Notes: generated by a model from the letters alone, not told the origin. 5,969 nt of DNA from Spirochaetia bacterium UBA5368 (GCA_002407865.1 DHPI01000059.1:30638-36606), one strand, 5' to 3'; counted from the stretch's first letter, positions 1 to 5,874 are shown. A program made the numbers and translations.

Positions 1-52
1 GTGTTCGGAATGGGAACAGGTGTTTCCTCTTCTCTAAAACCACCGGAGAGTT
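1..52 (-). rRNA. rrf: 5S ribosomal RNA, 5' part (cut by window edge)
   Basis: Read on the minus strand, this stretch contains CCTGTTCCCATTCCGAAC, the strongly conserved loop B/helix III/loop C block of bacterial 5S rRNA, preceded by GGTGG and GAGGAAACA as expected for helix II. Aligned by eye to E. coli 5S, where GAAC ends 47 bases from the 5' end, the 5' end falls near position 49-53. The 3' portion lies beyond position 1, so the closing terminal helix cannot be checked. No 23S rRNA 3' end precedes it (that would lie to the right, at higher coordinates), and a promoter sits just upstream, so it appears to be a solo 5S gene. The product is a structural RNA of the large ribosomal subunit. Confidence 0.88.
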
Positions 53-74
53 GTTTGCTCTCGAATGAATGTAC

Positions 75-101
75 TTAATATCTGGGGCTATTTTTTGTCA
101 A
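75..101 (-). promoter_or_regulatory. sigma70-type promoter of the 5S rRNA gene
   Basis: The minus strand carries a perfect -35 hexamer TTGACA (96-101). The -10 is either TATTAA (75-80, 15-base spacer) or TTAAGT (73-78, 17-base spacer). Transcription would begin near 65-68, giving a short leader of about 12-18 bases before the mature 5S 5' end, as expected for a separately transcribed and trimmed 5S RNA. The -10 assignment is less certain than the -35. Confidence 0.6.
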
Positions 102-289
102 CTAAAAATAATAAAATTTTCTCATAGTGCTAAAATTTTTATAATTTTGCCGCGGCATTAAAAAACGACTATTTTTCAGAGGGGTGTGACTGAATTCAAG
201 GATGATGGGAAATCAAGTTGCGTGCGCACATGTCCGATATTAAAATCGGTATCATGGGTTTTTCCGATAAAGAACATTACGGACAGGCT
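102..289. other. Divergent gap between 5S rRNA and TPR gene
   Basis: The left part is AT-rich. A TATAAT at 140-145 on the + strand could be the -10 of the TPR gene, but the base run 17 positions upstream (TTTTCT) is a poor -35, so this promoter is only possible. The reading frame of the TPR protein stays open back to a TTG at 218 and has ATG codons at 230 and 254, none with a convincing ribosome binding site. I therefore treat 218-289 as probable leader rather than coding sequence. It contains CCGAT/ATCGG/CCGAT elements (234-238, 245-249, 264-268) that could form two alternative small hairpins. Confidence 0.35.
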
Positions 290-1627
290 ATGTGCGTATT
301 TCTCATAGATTTTCCACACAGCAGGCCTTGCCGCCTGGCGCGCGCCCTTGCTGCGTCGGTTGCTATTGCAACCGCCCTGATACGGCCGCTGTCTGCGCAG
401 CAACCGGCACAGGGCGATTATATACAATTATATAACCGCGGAGAATTTCGCGCATCATATGACGCCGTACGCGCGAATCTGGCGCAGGTGTACGAAAAAA
501 GAAATGAAGATACACGGGTGCCCACGGATTTTATCTCGTCGAAAAAGCTTGAAAGCGCGGTGCGCATCAATGACCTTTTTCGAAACAGAATTGTGAAGGC
601 TTTTTTTATCGAGGATAACAGTCAACTTTTCACCTCGCACCTGTATGCCGCGAGATGCTGCTACCGGCTTGACGAGTTTGACGCGTCGCTGAATCACTAT
701 GCGCAGGCGCTGCGTTTTAAAAAACTTGAATTTGAAAAGGATGATACTGTCTTTTATGAGATGGCGAAGGTCTTCGAAAAAATAAATAATGCTCCAGCGT
801 ATGTGCGCATGCTTGAAGCCGCCTATTCAATGAATGCGGCAAATTACGAATATTCGCGCGAAATCGCCCTGGCCCTGTATCGCACCCCTGAGAAGAAAAA
901 GGCGATATATCATCTCACACGGTATCTCGATTCCCGCGGAGATGATGTGGACGATCCGGGTTTGTACTTGATGCTTGGGAACCTTTACGAGGATATTAAC
1001 AGATATCTTGACACGGTGCATTATTATAAAAAATATTGCGCGCTGAAACCGGAGGATGGCTTTGCGCGATTTGCGCTCGGCTATCTGTCGTTCAGTAAGA
1101 CAGGTGACTACGCGCTTGCCGAGGAAAACCTGAACGCCGCACTGAGCTTGCTGCCCGAAGAGGATGTGTTCAGGCGCTCAAAAGCCTATGAATACAGGGC
1201 GGATATGGCGATGAGCAATCTTGAATTTCCTTTTGCGGTCTCGTTATATCTGGAGACCATCAGGTTTCAGGATGCGGTGAAAAATCAGATAAACAAAAAG
1301 AAAGAGGATGTTGCCGGGCTCAAAGGGGCTATCAGCGATGTGAAGCAATCTCTCATAAAAAACCCGGATTATGCCACATTCAATGAATATGAATACCTTC
1401 AGGAGGAAAAGGGCAGACACGAGTATCAGCTGCGAGAGGTCAGGTATCAGTATGACAAATTGAATGCCGGCAGGGTTCGCTGGAATCTCGCCGCATGTTA
1501 TGAAAAGCTTGAAAGTTTTGATGACGCAATCCGGTATTATCGTGAGGCGATCGCGTTTAATTACAATGCGGGGGGCGCACGAGACAGGATTGTAAAATTA
1601 CAGTTGAAAATAAAACGTGGATATTAA
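290..1627 (+). CDS. Exported tetratricopeptide-repeat (TPR) protein
   Basis: With the ATG at 290 the protein has 445 residues. Residues 11-36 look like a Sec signal peptide: basic RPCRLAR, then hydrophobic ALAASVAIATALI, then a cleavage site LSA|QQ. This start is preferred because it places the signal at the N-terminus and has GGACAGG just upstream; starts at 218, 230 or 254 would add up to 24 residues before it. The mature part is helical with TPR-like units at roughly 113-146, 225-258, 259-291, 297-325 and 396-424, the last reading WNLAACYEKLESFDDAIRYY. A charged, probably coiled-coil insert (about 328-392) separates the final repeat. TPRs are protein-binding scaffolds, so a periplasmic or envelope-associated adaptor role is likely, but no partner is evident. 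No lipobox, catalytic domain or C-terminal membrane segment is visible. It diverges from the 5S gene and precedes yebC by 68 bases, but yebC has its own promoter. Confidence 0.8.
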   Translation: MCVFLIDFPHSRPCRLARALAASVAIATALIRPLSAQQPAQGDYIQLYNRGEFRASYDAVRANLAQVYEKRNEDTRVPTDFISSKKLESAVRINDLFRNRIVKAFFIEDNSQLFTSHLYAARCCYRLDEFDASLNHYAQALRFKKLEFEKDDTVFYEMAKVFEKINNAPAYVRMLEAAYSMNAANYEYSREIALALYRTPEKKKAIYHLTRYLDSRGDDVDDPGLYLMLGNLYEDINRYLDTVHYYKKYCALKPEDGFARFALGYLSFSKTGDYALAEENLNAALSLLPEEDVFRRSKAYEYRADMAMSNLEFPFAVSLYLETIRFQDAVKNQINKKKEDVAGLKGAISDVKQSLIKNPDYATFNEYEYLQEEKGRHEYQLREVRYQYDKLNAGRVRWNLAACYEKLESFDDAIRYYREAIAFNYNAGGARDRIVKLQLKIKRGY

Positions 1628-1631
1628 AAAA

Positions 1632-1660
1632 TTGATTTCCTGTGTTTGCAATTGTATTAT
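1632..1660 (+). promoter_or_regulatory. sigma70-type promoter of yebC-ruvC-ruvA
   Basis: TTGATT (1632-1637) and TATTAT (1655-1660) are separated by exactly 17 bases, giving a predicted start near 1667 and a leader of about 29 bases to the yebC ATG. The -10 is embedded in an inverted repeat TTGTA-TTA-TACAA (1652-1664), which may be an operator or just coincidental symmetry. The same TTGATTTC-N10-AATTGTAT pattern recurs before the PadR gene. Confidence 0.6.
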
Positions 1661-1695
1661 ACAAATGAAATACTAAGCCGGGCGTGAGGTGATAT

Positions 1696-2451
1696 ATGTC
1701 AGGACATTCCAAATGGGCGACAATAAAAAGAAAGAAGGCGACTACCGATGCGAAGCGGGGCGCTGTTTTTACCAAGTTGATACGTGAGATAACGGTTGCG
1801 GCACGAGTGGGCGGTGAAGATATCAATGCCAATCCAAGGCTGCGCCTTGCAGTGTCCAAGGCGAAAGAAAGTAATATGCCGAATGACAATATAGAGCGGG
1901 CCATCAAAAAAGGGATAGGGGGGCTGGATGGTGTCGTATATGAGGAAATAACGTATGAAGGATACGGCCCCGGTGGTGTTGCAATCATGTTAGACTGCCT
2001 TACCGACAATAAGAAACGCACGGCTCCTGAATTGAGGACGATATTTTCCAAAAATGGCGGAAATTTAGGTGAAGCCGGGTGCGTATCCTACCTGTTTGAA
2101 AAAAGGGGGATGATAATAATTGAAGCGGGACAGGCGACCGAGGAAGAGATAATGGAGCTCGTCCTTGATTATGATGTGGAAGATGTTAAAAGCGATGACG
2201 GGAATATCGTGGTGACGACAATGCCGGAGAGCTTTCAGAAGGTGTCGGAGCTTCTTCAAGATAAAAACATGACGCTCATTCTTAATGAGGTCACGTATGT
2301 GCCGCAGACTACTATTGCTCTTGACGAAAAAAGGGCCGAGCAATGCCTTCGCCTGATCGAGCTTCTGGAAGACCAGGACGATGTGCAGCATGTGTATTCG
2401 AACTATGATATCGCGGATTCAGTGATGGCGAAAATCAGCGAGGGCAGGTGA
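1696..2451 (+). CDS. yebC: YebC/PmpR family protein (translation/regulatory factor)
   Basis: This 251-residue protein is full length for the family (about 240-250) and begins with the signature MSGHSKWATIKRKKATTDAKRG, followed by FTKLIREI, ANPRLRLAVSKAK and MPNDNIERAIKKG. The middle has YEGYGPGGVAIMLDCLTDNKKRT and the NGGNLGEAGCVSYLFEKRG block, both family hallmarks. The family is described as DNA-binding regulators (PmpR), and later work links YebC proteins and mitochondrial TACO1 to relief of ribosome stalling at proline-rich stretches; the sequence does not show which role applies here. The product is cytoplasmic. GAGG (1686-1689) is a good ribosome binding site six bases before the ATG. 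It is first in a likely operon with ruvC and ruvA, a common bacterial arrangement, and its stop overlaps the ruvC start. Confidence 0.97.
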   Translation: MSGHSKWATIKRKKATTDAKRGAVFTKLIREITVAARVGGEDINANPRLRLAVSKAKESNMPNDNIERAIKKGIGGLDGVVYEEITYEGYGPGGVAIMLDCLTDNKKRTAPELRTIFSKNGGNLGEAGCVSYLFEKRGMIIIEAGQATEEEIMELVLDYDVEDVKSDDGNIVVTTMPESFQKVSELLQDKNMTLILNEVTYVPQTTIALDEKRAEQCLRLIELLEDQDDVQHVYSNYDIADSVMAKISEGR

Positions 2452-2939
2452 GGATTTTAGGCATCGATCCGGGATTCGGCATACTCGGATGGGCCATTGT
2501 TGAGGGGGACAACGAGGTTGTCGCGTATGGCGCTGTTGAAACGCCGGCGTGTCACAGCCTTGATGAGCGGCTTTTCATTCTGCATGAGTCTTTGAAAGAA
2601 ATTATTCGCAGTTATTCGCCGGATTGCGTCGCGATAGAAAAATTATTCTTTTCAAACAATACAAAAACCGCCATGGATGTGGCAAAGAGCATCGGGGTTG
2701 TGTTGCTGACCATCAGGCTTGCGGGCTTGCGTTATACGGAATATGGTCCGCCGCAGATTAAACGCGCGCTCACTGGTTACGGTGGCGCCACAAAGAAACA
2801 GGTGCAGCACATGGTGAAAAATCTGTTTCGGCTTACGGCGCTGCCCACGCCAGATGATGTTGCTGACGCGATCGCCGTGGCGGCATGTCATTCCTTCTCG
2901 ATTTCGCACAAACAGGCTGTGAAAACCGCATATAATTGA
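2448..2939 (+). CDS. ruvC: Crossover junction endodeoxyribonuclease RuvC
   Basis: RuvC is the Holliday-junction resolvase: a dimeric Mg2+-dependent nuclease that makes paired nicks across the four-way junction during recombinational repair. The 163-residue length is typical. The N-terminal RILGIDPGFGILGWAIVE carries the first catalytic Asp (D7), VAIEKLFF gives E64, and the C-terminal TPDDVADAIAVAACH gives D137 and D140, so the four acidic catalytic residues are all present. The start is a GTG whose first bases overlap the yebC stop (GTGA at 2448-2451), with GAGGG just upstream, implying translational coupling. A 56-base gap follows before ruvA. Nothing suggests degeneration. Confidence 0.97.
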   Translation: MRILGIDPGFGILGWAIVEGDNEVVAYGAVETPACHSLDERLFILHESLKEIIRSYSPDCVAIEKLFFSNNTKTAMDVAKSIGVVLLTIRLAGLRYTEYGPPQIKRALTGYGGATKKQVQHMVKNLFRLTALPTPDDVADAIAVAACHSFSISHKQAVKTAYN

Positions 2940-2995
2940 ACGTCCGCCGTGCTCGCACGAGGGCGCGTGTCATTACTATATATTCAGGAAAAAAG

Positions 2996-3574
2996 ATGAT
3001 TGCCAAACTGACGGGTGGAATTAATGAGTTGCGGCCTTCGGAAGTCATCATAGATGTGCAGGGTGTCGGCTATTTGTGTTCGATACCGTTAACGACATAT
3101 ATGAAATTACAGGGACAGAAATCGGTGACGCTGCATATATATACCCTGCATCGTGATGACCAGTTGAAATTGTTCGGATTTTCAACGTGTGAGGAAAAGA
3201 ACATGTTTACGGTTCTTATGGGCATCAGCGGTGTTGGCCCGGCCCTGGCGCTGTCGATACTCTCCGGCGTTTCAATTGATGAGCTTGTCGACGCGGTCAG
3301 AAGCGGGAATATGGCAATGCTTATGAAAATACCCGGCATTGGAAAGGCGAAGGCTGAAAAGCTTGTCTTCGAGCTGACGCGAAAAATAGCAAAACTTGAG
3401 CCATTGTGCACTGTGGCGCCCCGGGCTTCATCGGTTAAAAATGATTCGCTTGATGCGTTGGTATCCCTGGGTTTTGATGAACAAATAGCGAACAGGGTCG
3501 TTGATGCGCTTGTTGGGGAAAATCCGGACATTGGCACTGAAGAGCTTATTAAAGCGGCGCTGAAACACTTATAA
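2996..3574 (+). CDS. ruvA: Holliday junction branch-migration subunit RuvA
   Basis: RuvA binds the four-way junction as a tetramer and loads the RuvB motor. The ATG at 2996 gives 192 residues with the canonical MIAKLTG start and AGGAA (2986-2990) five bases upstream. The frame is open back to a TTG at 2936, but the extra 20 Arg-rich residues match nothing in RuvA. Domain I (OB fold, about 1-62) includes HRDDQLKLFGF, where D54-D55 correspond to the acidic pin of E. coli RuvA. Domain II has two helix-hairpin-helix motifs, GISGVGPALALSILSG (76-91) and IPGIGKAKAEKLVFEL (112-127). A short linker leads to domain III (about 149-192), which contacts RuvB and contains LDALVSLGF. It closes the yebC-ruvC-ruvA cluster; ruvB, often next, is absent here and must lie elsewhere. 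Confidence 0.97.
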   Translation: MIAKLTGGINELRPSEVIIDVQGVGYLCSIPLTTYMKLQGQKSVTLHIYTLHRDDQLKLFGFSTCEEKNMFTVLMGISGVGPALALSILSGVSIDELVDAVRSGNMAMLMKIPGIGKAKAEKLVFELTRKIAKLEPLCTVAPRASSVKNDSLDALVSLGFDEQIANRVVDALVGENPDIGTEELIKAALKHL

Positions 3575-3751
3575 TACAATATTAAACCATATTAAATTTA
3601 ATAAATGCCATTTGAATAATTTGATAAAAAAATTATATAATAGTACCTATTTATTATATGATTATAAAAATAATAATTGATTTCATCCGTCGAAAATTGT
3701 ATATAATTAATCGATATGGGAAATAAAATACAAAATGTCTGAGAGGGTTAT
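3575..3751. promoter_or_regulatory. AT-rich upstream region of the PadR gene with palindromic boxes
   Basis: This gap is strikingly AT-rich compared with its neighbours. It contains a 14-base perfect palindrome TATTAAATTTAATA (3590-3603), and ATTATATAAT (3632-3641) with a near copy ATTATATGAT (3653-3662) offset by 21 bases, about two helical turns. A possible distal promoter is TTGAAT (3612-3617) with TATAAT (3636-3641) at an 18-base spacing. No GC-rich hairpin with a T-run follows ruvA, so no intrinsic terminator can be assigned. PadR regulators frequently control their own promoter, so these boxes are candidate operators, but AT-rich DNA yields such palindromes by chance. Confidence 0.35.
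3677..3707 (+). promoter_or_regulatory. Proximal sigma70-type promoter of the PadR gene
   Basis: TTGATT (3677-3682) is followed by TATATA (3700-3705) at 17 bases or TATAAT (3702-3707) at 19 bases. The start would be near 3712-3715, giving a leader of roughly 38 bases that ends in the ribosome binding site GAGAGGG (3741-3747), four bases before the ATG. The core matches the yebC promoter at TTGATTTC, a ten-base gap, and AATTGTAT. Confidence 0.55.
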
Positions 3752-4291
3752 ATGAAAATAGAAATAACGATTCTTGGATTGCTCATGGAAGAGAATTTAT
3801 ATGGGTATGAGATCAAAAAAAAGATAGTGGAGCGGCTGGAGGACTATGTGGATATCAAGTTTGGCTCCATTTATTACGCCATCAAAAAAGCAGTCGATAA
3901 CGGATGGGTAAAGCGTGTGGGAACCGAAAAGGAAGGCGGTAATCCCGAACGGTATATTTACCAGATCATGCCGGCCGGCAGAAAATATTATAAAAAGATG
4001 CTGAAACAGTATTTTGAACGTACGATGATTCATTTCGATATAGACATAGTGCTGATGTTCTATAATGCGCTGATGCCGGAGCAGAAAGAGCTGTTCATCG
4101 AAGACAGAATTGAGGCTGTAAAGGAGAAACTCGCGGCCATAAAGGAAAAAATCGATGAAGAATTTAAGTTGCCCGAGGAAAAATCCCATTTACACATATT
4201 TACGTATCTGGAGAACCATCTTAAAGCCGAGCTTGGATGGCTGAAATCGCTTAAAAAAGGAGAGCTTCTGGCCGCCGAGATTGAAAGCTAA
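3752..4291 (+). CDS. PadR family transcriptional regulator
   Basis: The product is a 179-residue cytoplasmic DNA-binding protein. Residues 1 to about 80 are the PadR winged helix-turn-helix: ILGLLMEENLYGYEIKKKI, the recognition-helix region KFGSIYYAIKKAVDNGWVK, and the wing EGGNPERYIYQIMPAGRKYY. From about 85 to 179 comes a helical C-terminal domain like Vir_act_alpha_C, rich in Lys and Glu (AVKEKLAAIKEKIDEEF), which mediates dimerisation in long (subfamily 1) PadR proteins. Family members are mostly repressors responding to small molecules or stress and often repress a neighbouring transporter. No transporter is adjacent here, so target and effector are unknown. A GAGAGGG ribosome binding site supports the start. 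The gene is transcribed alone, and its stop codon overlaps the stop of the convergent gene. Confidence 0.92.
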   Translation: MKIEITILGLLMEENLYGYEIKKKIVERLEDYVDIKFGSIYYAIKKAVDNGWVKRVGTEKEGGNPERYIYQIMPAGRKYYKKMLKQYFERTMIHFDIDIVLMFYNALMPEQKELFIEDRIEAVKEKLAAIKEKIDEEFKLPEEKSHLHIFTYLENHLKAELGWLKSLKKGELLAAEIES

Positions 4292-5349
4292 AACTTTTCG
4301 ACCAGTTCTTGTAAAAATTCCGCATCCTTCGAATTGCGGAGAGCAGTTGTTTCTTTTTTTAGCGAAAGAAGTTCCGTGAGTGATTTGTGCACATCGTATG
4401 GTTTTTGAGTGGCTCCATCGGAGGATGCAAGTGTTTGCTCGATTATCAGATTGTTGAGGCTCAATATTTTCTGAATGTTGTAGAAATGCTTTTTCGCGAG
4501 CGAAACGACGAGTGAAAGCAACACGTCGCCGTTGTGTGATGATATCTCCCGCAGATCATTTTTCCGCAGGCGCGTCATTACCACGTTGTTTTTTGCCGTG
4601 AGCGTGGCCGACCGCGGTTCACCGAGAAGCAATGCCATCTCCCCGAAAACGTACCCGCTGTCGGAGATTGTCGTTATTCTGGTGCCGCGCAGCATTACAT
4701 CGACGGCGCCCGCTTGCAGAATGAACATCTCCTCGCCGACGGTTCCCTCTTCGCAGATGACGGCGTCCCGTGGAAATTCGATCGTTGTATCCGAAAGATT
4801 GATGGGGGTTGTAATCCGCGTTGGCTCGGCCGTCTTTTCGAATGCTTCTCCGCGCTTGTAAAGAAGGTTTGTGGCAAACCTGTTAATATGGGTGCCAAGC
4901 CAGGGAAGTCTTCGTTTGTCGTTTTCCTTCATAAGAAACGCGAGTATGCGGTAATATTCGCCGGCTATTTCCTTATAGCGCTTTTCCTCGCCTTCAAGGC
5001 TGCCTATATTTTTATTGATTATCTGGTTGGTCAGGGAAACCTGTTTGGCCATTACAATTGATGCGTTTACAGCGACCGAGTAATTAGTGAGCGACGAAAT
5101 GAATTTATCGGCGGCCATTTTTTTGATTTTTGTGGTTGCGTCAATAACTGCCGTTTCGAGCCTTCCGATCTGCATTCCCGCGATCGTATTGAGTATCACT
5201 TCGCTGCATCCGATGAGCAGGTTATTTCCCCGTACCGCGTATTTGTCGGATTCAGACACATAAAAGTAAACTGAACCTTCGATCAGCAGATATACCGTAT
5301 CCGGATGTGATGACGCATTGTAAACAGGAAAAAAATTGGCCTTCTTCAT
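4288..5349 (-). CDS. Cyclic nucleotide-binding domain protein without DNA-binding domain
   Basis: The product is 353 residues. Residues about 184-290 form a clear cyclic-nucleotide-binding (CNB) domain: EEGTVGEEMFILQAGAVDVML, then the phosphate-binding cassette FGEMALLLGEPRSATLTA (235-252) with G236, E237, R246 and S247 that contact the ligand in CAP/PKA-type domains, so cAMP or cGMP binding is plausible. Residues about 5-100 resemble a second, degenerate CNB fold (VYLLIEGSVYFYV then LLIGCSEVIL) lacking the cassette. A charged helical segment (about 115-175) joins them. The C-terminus (290-353) is helical, with no helix-turn-helix, so this is not a Crp/Fnr transcription factor; no enzyme domain or membrane segment is seen. 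The ATG overlaps the stop of the upstream receiver gene (ATGA) and has no ribosome binding site of its own, implying translational coupling and joint function. The output is unknown. Confidence 0.88.
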   Translation of the reverse strand: MKKANFFPVYNASSHPDTVYLLIEGSVYFYVSESDKYAVRGNNLLIGCSEVILNTIAGMQIGRLETAVIDATTKIKKMAADKFISSLTNYSVAVNASIVMAKQVSLTNQIINKNIGSLEGEEKRYKEIAGEYYRILAFLMKENDKRRLPWLGTHINRFATNLLYKRGEAFEKTAEPTRITTPINLSDTTIEFPRDAVICEEGTVGEEMFILQAGAVDVMLRGTRITTISDSGYVFGEMALLLGEPRSATLTAKNNVVMTRLRKNDLREISSHNGDVLLSLVVSLAKKHFYNIQKILSLNNLIIEQTLASSDGATQKPYDVHKSLTELLSLKKETTALRNSKDAEFLQELVEKF

Positions 5350-5702
5350 AAAATTGATTGCACTGCGTCCAGAAGGGTTTTTTTATCAAATGGTTTTGTA
5401 ATGAATGCGCTGGCATTGATCGTTTTGTCGTTAATGCGCAAGGTTTTTTCGTTCATGGCGGAGATGACAATGATTCTCGCGTTCGGATCGATGGAATGAA
5501 TCTCGGCGACCGTTTCAATTCCGTCTTTCCCGAGCATGGTAATATCCATGGTAACAAAATCTGGCTTCATCATGCGATACATTTCGAGGCCGTCGACGCC
5601 ATTGTCCGCTTCTCCGATAACCTCATGTCCGCCTTCGATGAGCGTTTCGTGGATTATCTTGCGCATGAATTTCGAATCATCAACAATTATTGCTTTTGCC
5701 AT
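5346..5702 (-). CDS. Stand-alone CheY-like response regulator receiver
   Basis: This 118-residue protein is one receiver domain with no output domain. The acidic pair D8-D9 (IIVDDSKFMR), phosphoacceptor D53 (FVTMDITM), S81 (VISAM), F100 and K103 (ITKPF) are all in place, so phosphorylation by a histidine kinase should be possible. The kinase is not in the window. The usual MPxxDG stretch after the phosphoacceptor reads MLGKDG, so the customary proline is Leu57. AGGA (minus strand, 5710-5713) lies seven bases before the ATG and supports the start. It is the first gene of a two-gene operon; its stop overlaps the start of the CNB-domain gene by four bases, which suggests the CNB protein is its partner or effector. 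Sequence style resembles chemotaxis-type or single-domain receivers, but no chemotaxis gene is nearby, so I do not call it cheY. Confidence 0.93.
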   Translation of the reverse strand: MAKAIIVDDSKFMRKIIHETLIEGGHEVIGEADNGVDGLEMYRMMKPDFVTMDITMLGKDGIETVAEIHSIDPNARIIVISAMNEKTLRINDKTINASAFITKPFDKKTLLDAVQSIL

Positions 5703-5874
5703 ACGGAAATCCTGATATTATTATCGGTTGCTATAGAGGCGTCATCCAGCGCAAATTTTCAGACGCTCGCTAAATGTGGCACTAACGCCATCGCCCAGTC
5801 AAATGTCATGATAAAAAGTATTTCTGTTTCTGCAATAAAAATTGTACGTTTGATTATAAATAAATTGCATTATT
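5703..5874. promoter_or_regulatory. Upstream region of the receiver/CNB operon
   Basis: This stretch should hold the minus-strand promoter of the receiver gene. I see no strong one. Reading on the minus strand, GATAAT lies close to the gene with a weak TGGATG 17 bases upstream, and a TTGACT farther upstream lacks a good -10. A small inverted repeat GGC-actaac-GCC (5778-5789) and a GCGTC/GACGC pair (about 5738-5765) could form weak hairpins. On the + strand, the AT-rich part around 5850-5875 contains TTGATT and TATTAT at a short 15-base spacing that could serve a gene running off the right edge. Confidence 0.3.

Noticed and set aside
1557..2051. A 164-codon minus-strand open frame opposite yebC
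   Set aside because: yebC is unmistakable on the + strand, and the antisense translation has no recognisable domain.
2936..2995. N-terminal extension of RuvA from a TTG at 2936
   Set aside because: The 20 extra residues are Arg-rich and unlike RuvA, whereas the ATG at 2996 has AGGAA at ideal spacing and gives the canonical MIAKLTG start.
3575..3620. Intrinsic terminator after ruvA
   Set aside because: Only AT palindromes are present; there is no GC-rich stem followed by a T-run.
4288..5349. Crp/Fnr transcription factor annotation for the CNB protein
   Set aside because: The CNB domain is present, but no helix-turn-helix follows it and the domain order (degenerate CNB, linker, CNB, helices) differs from Crp.
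5703..5740. sigma28 (FliA)-like -10, ACCGATAA, upstream of the receiver gene on the minus strand
   Set aside because: It matches GCCGATAA at seven of eight positions, but no TAAA-like -35 lies at the required 15-base spacing (GGAT is found instead).
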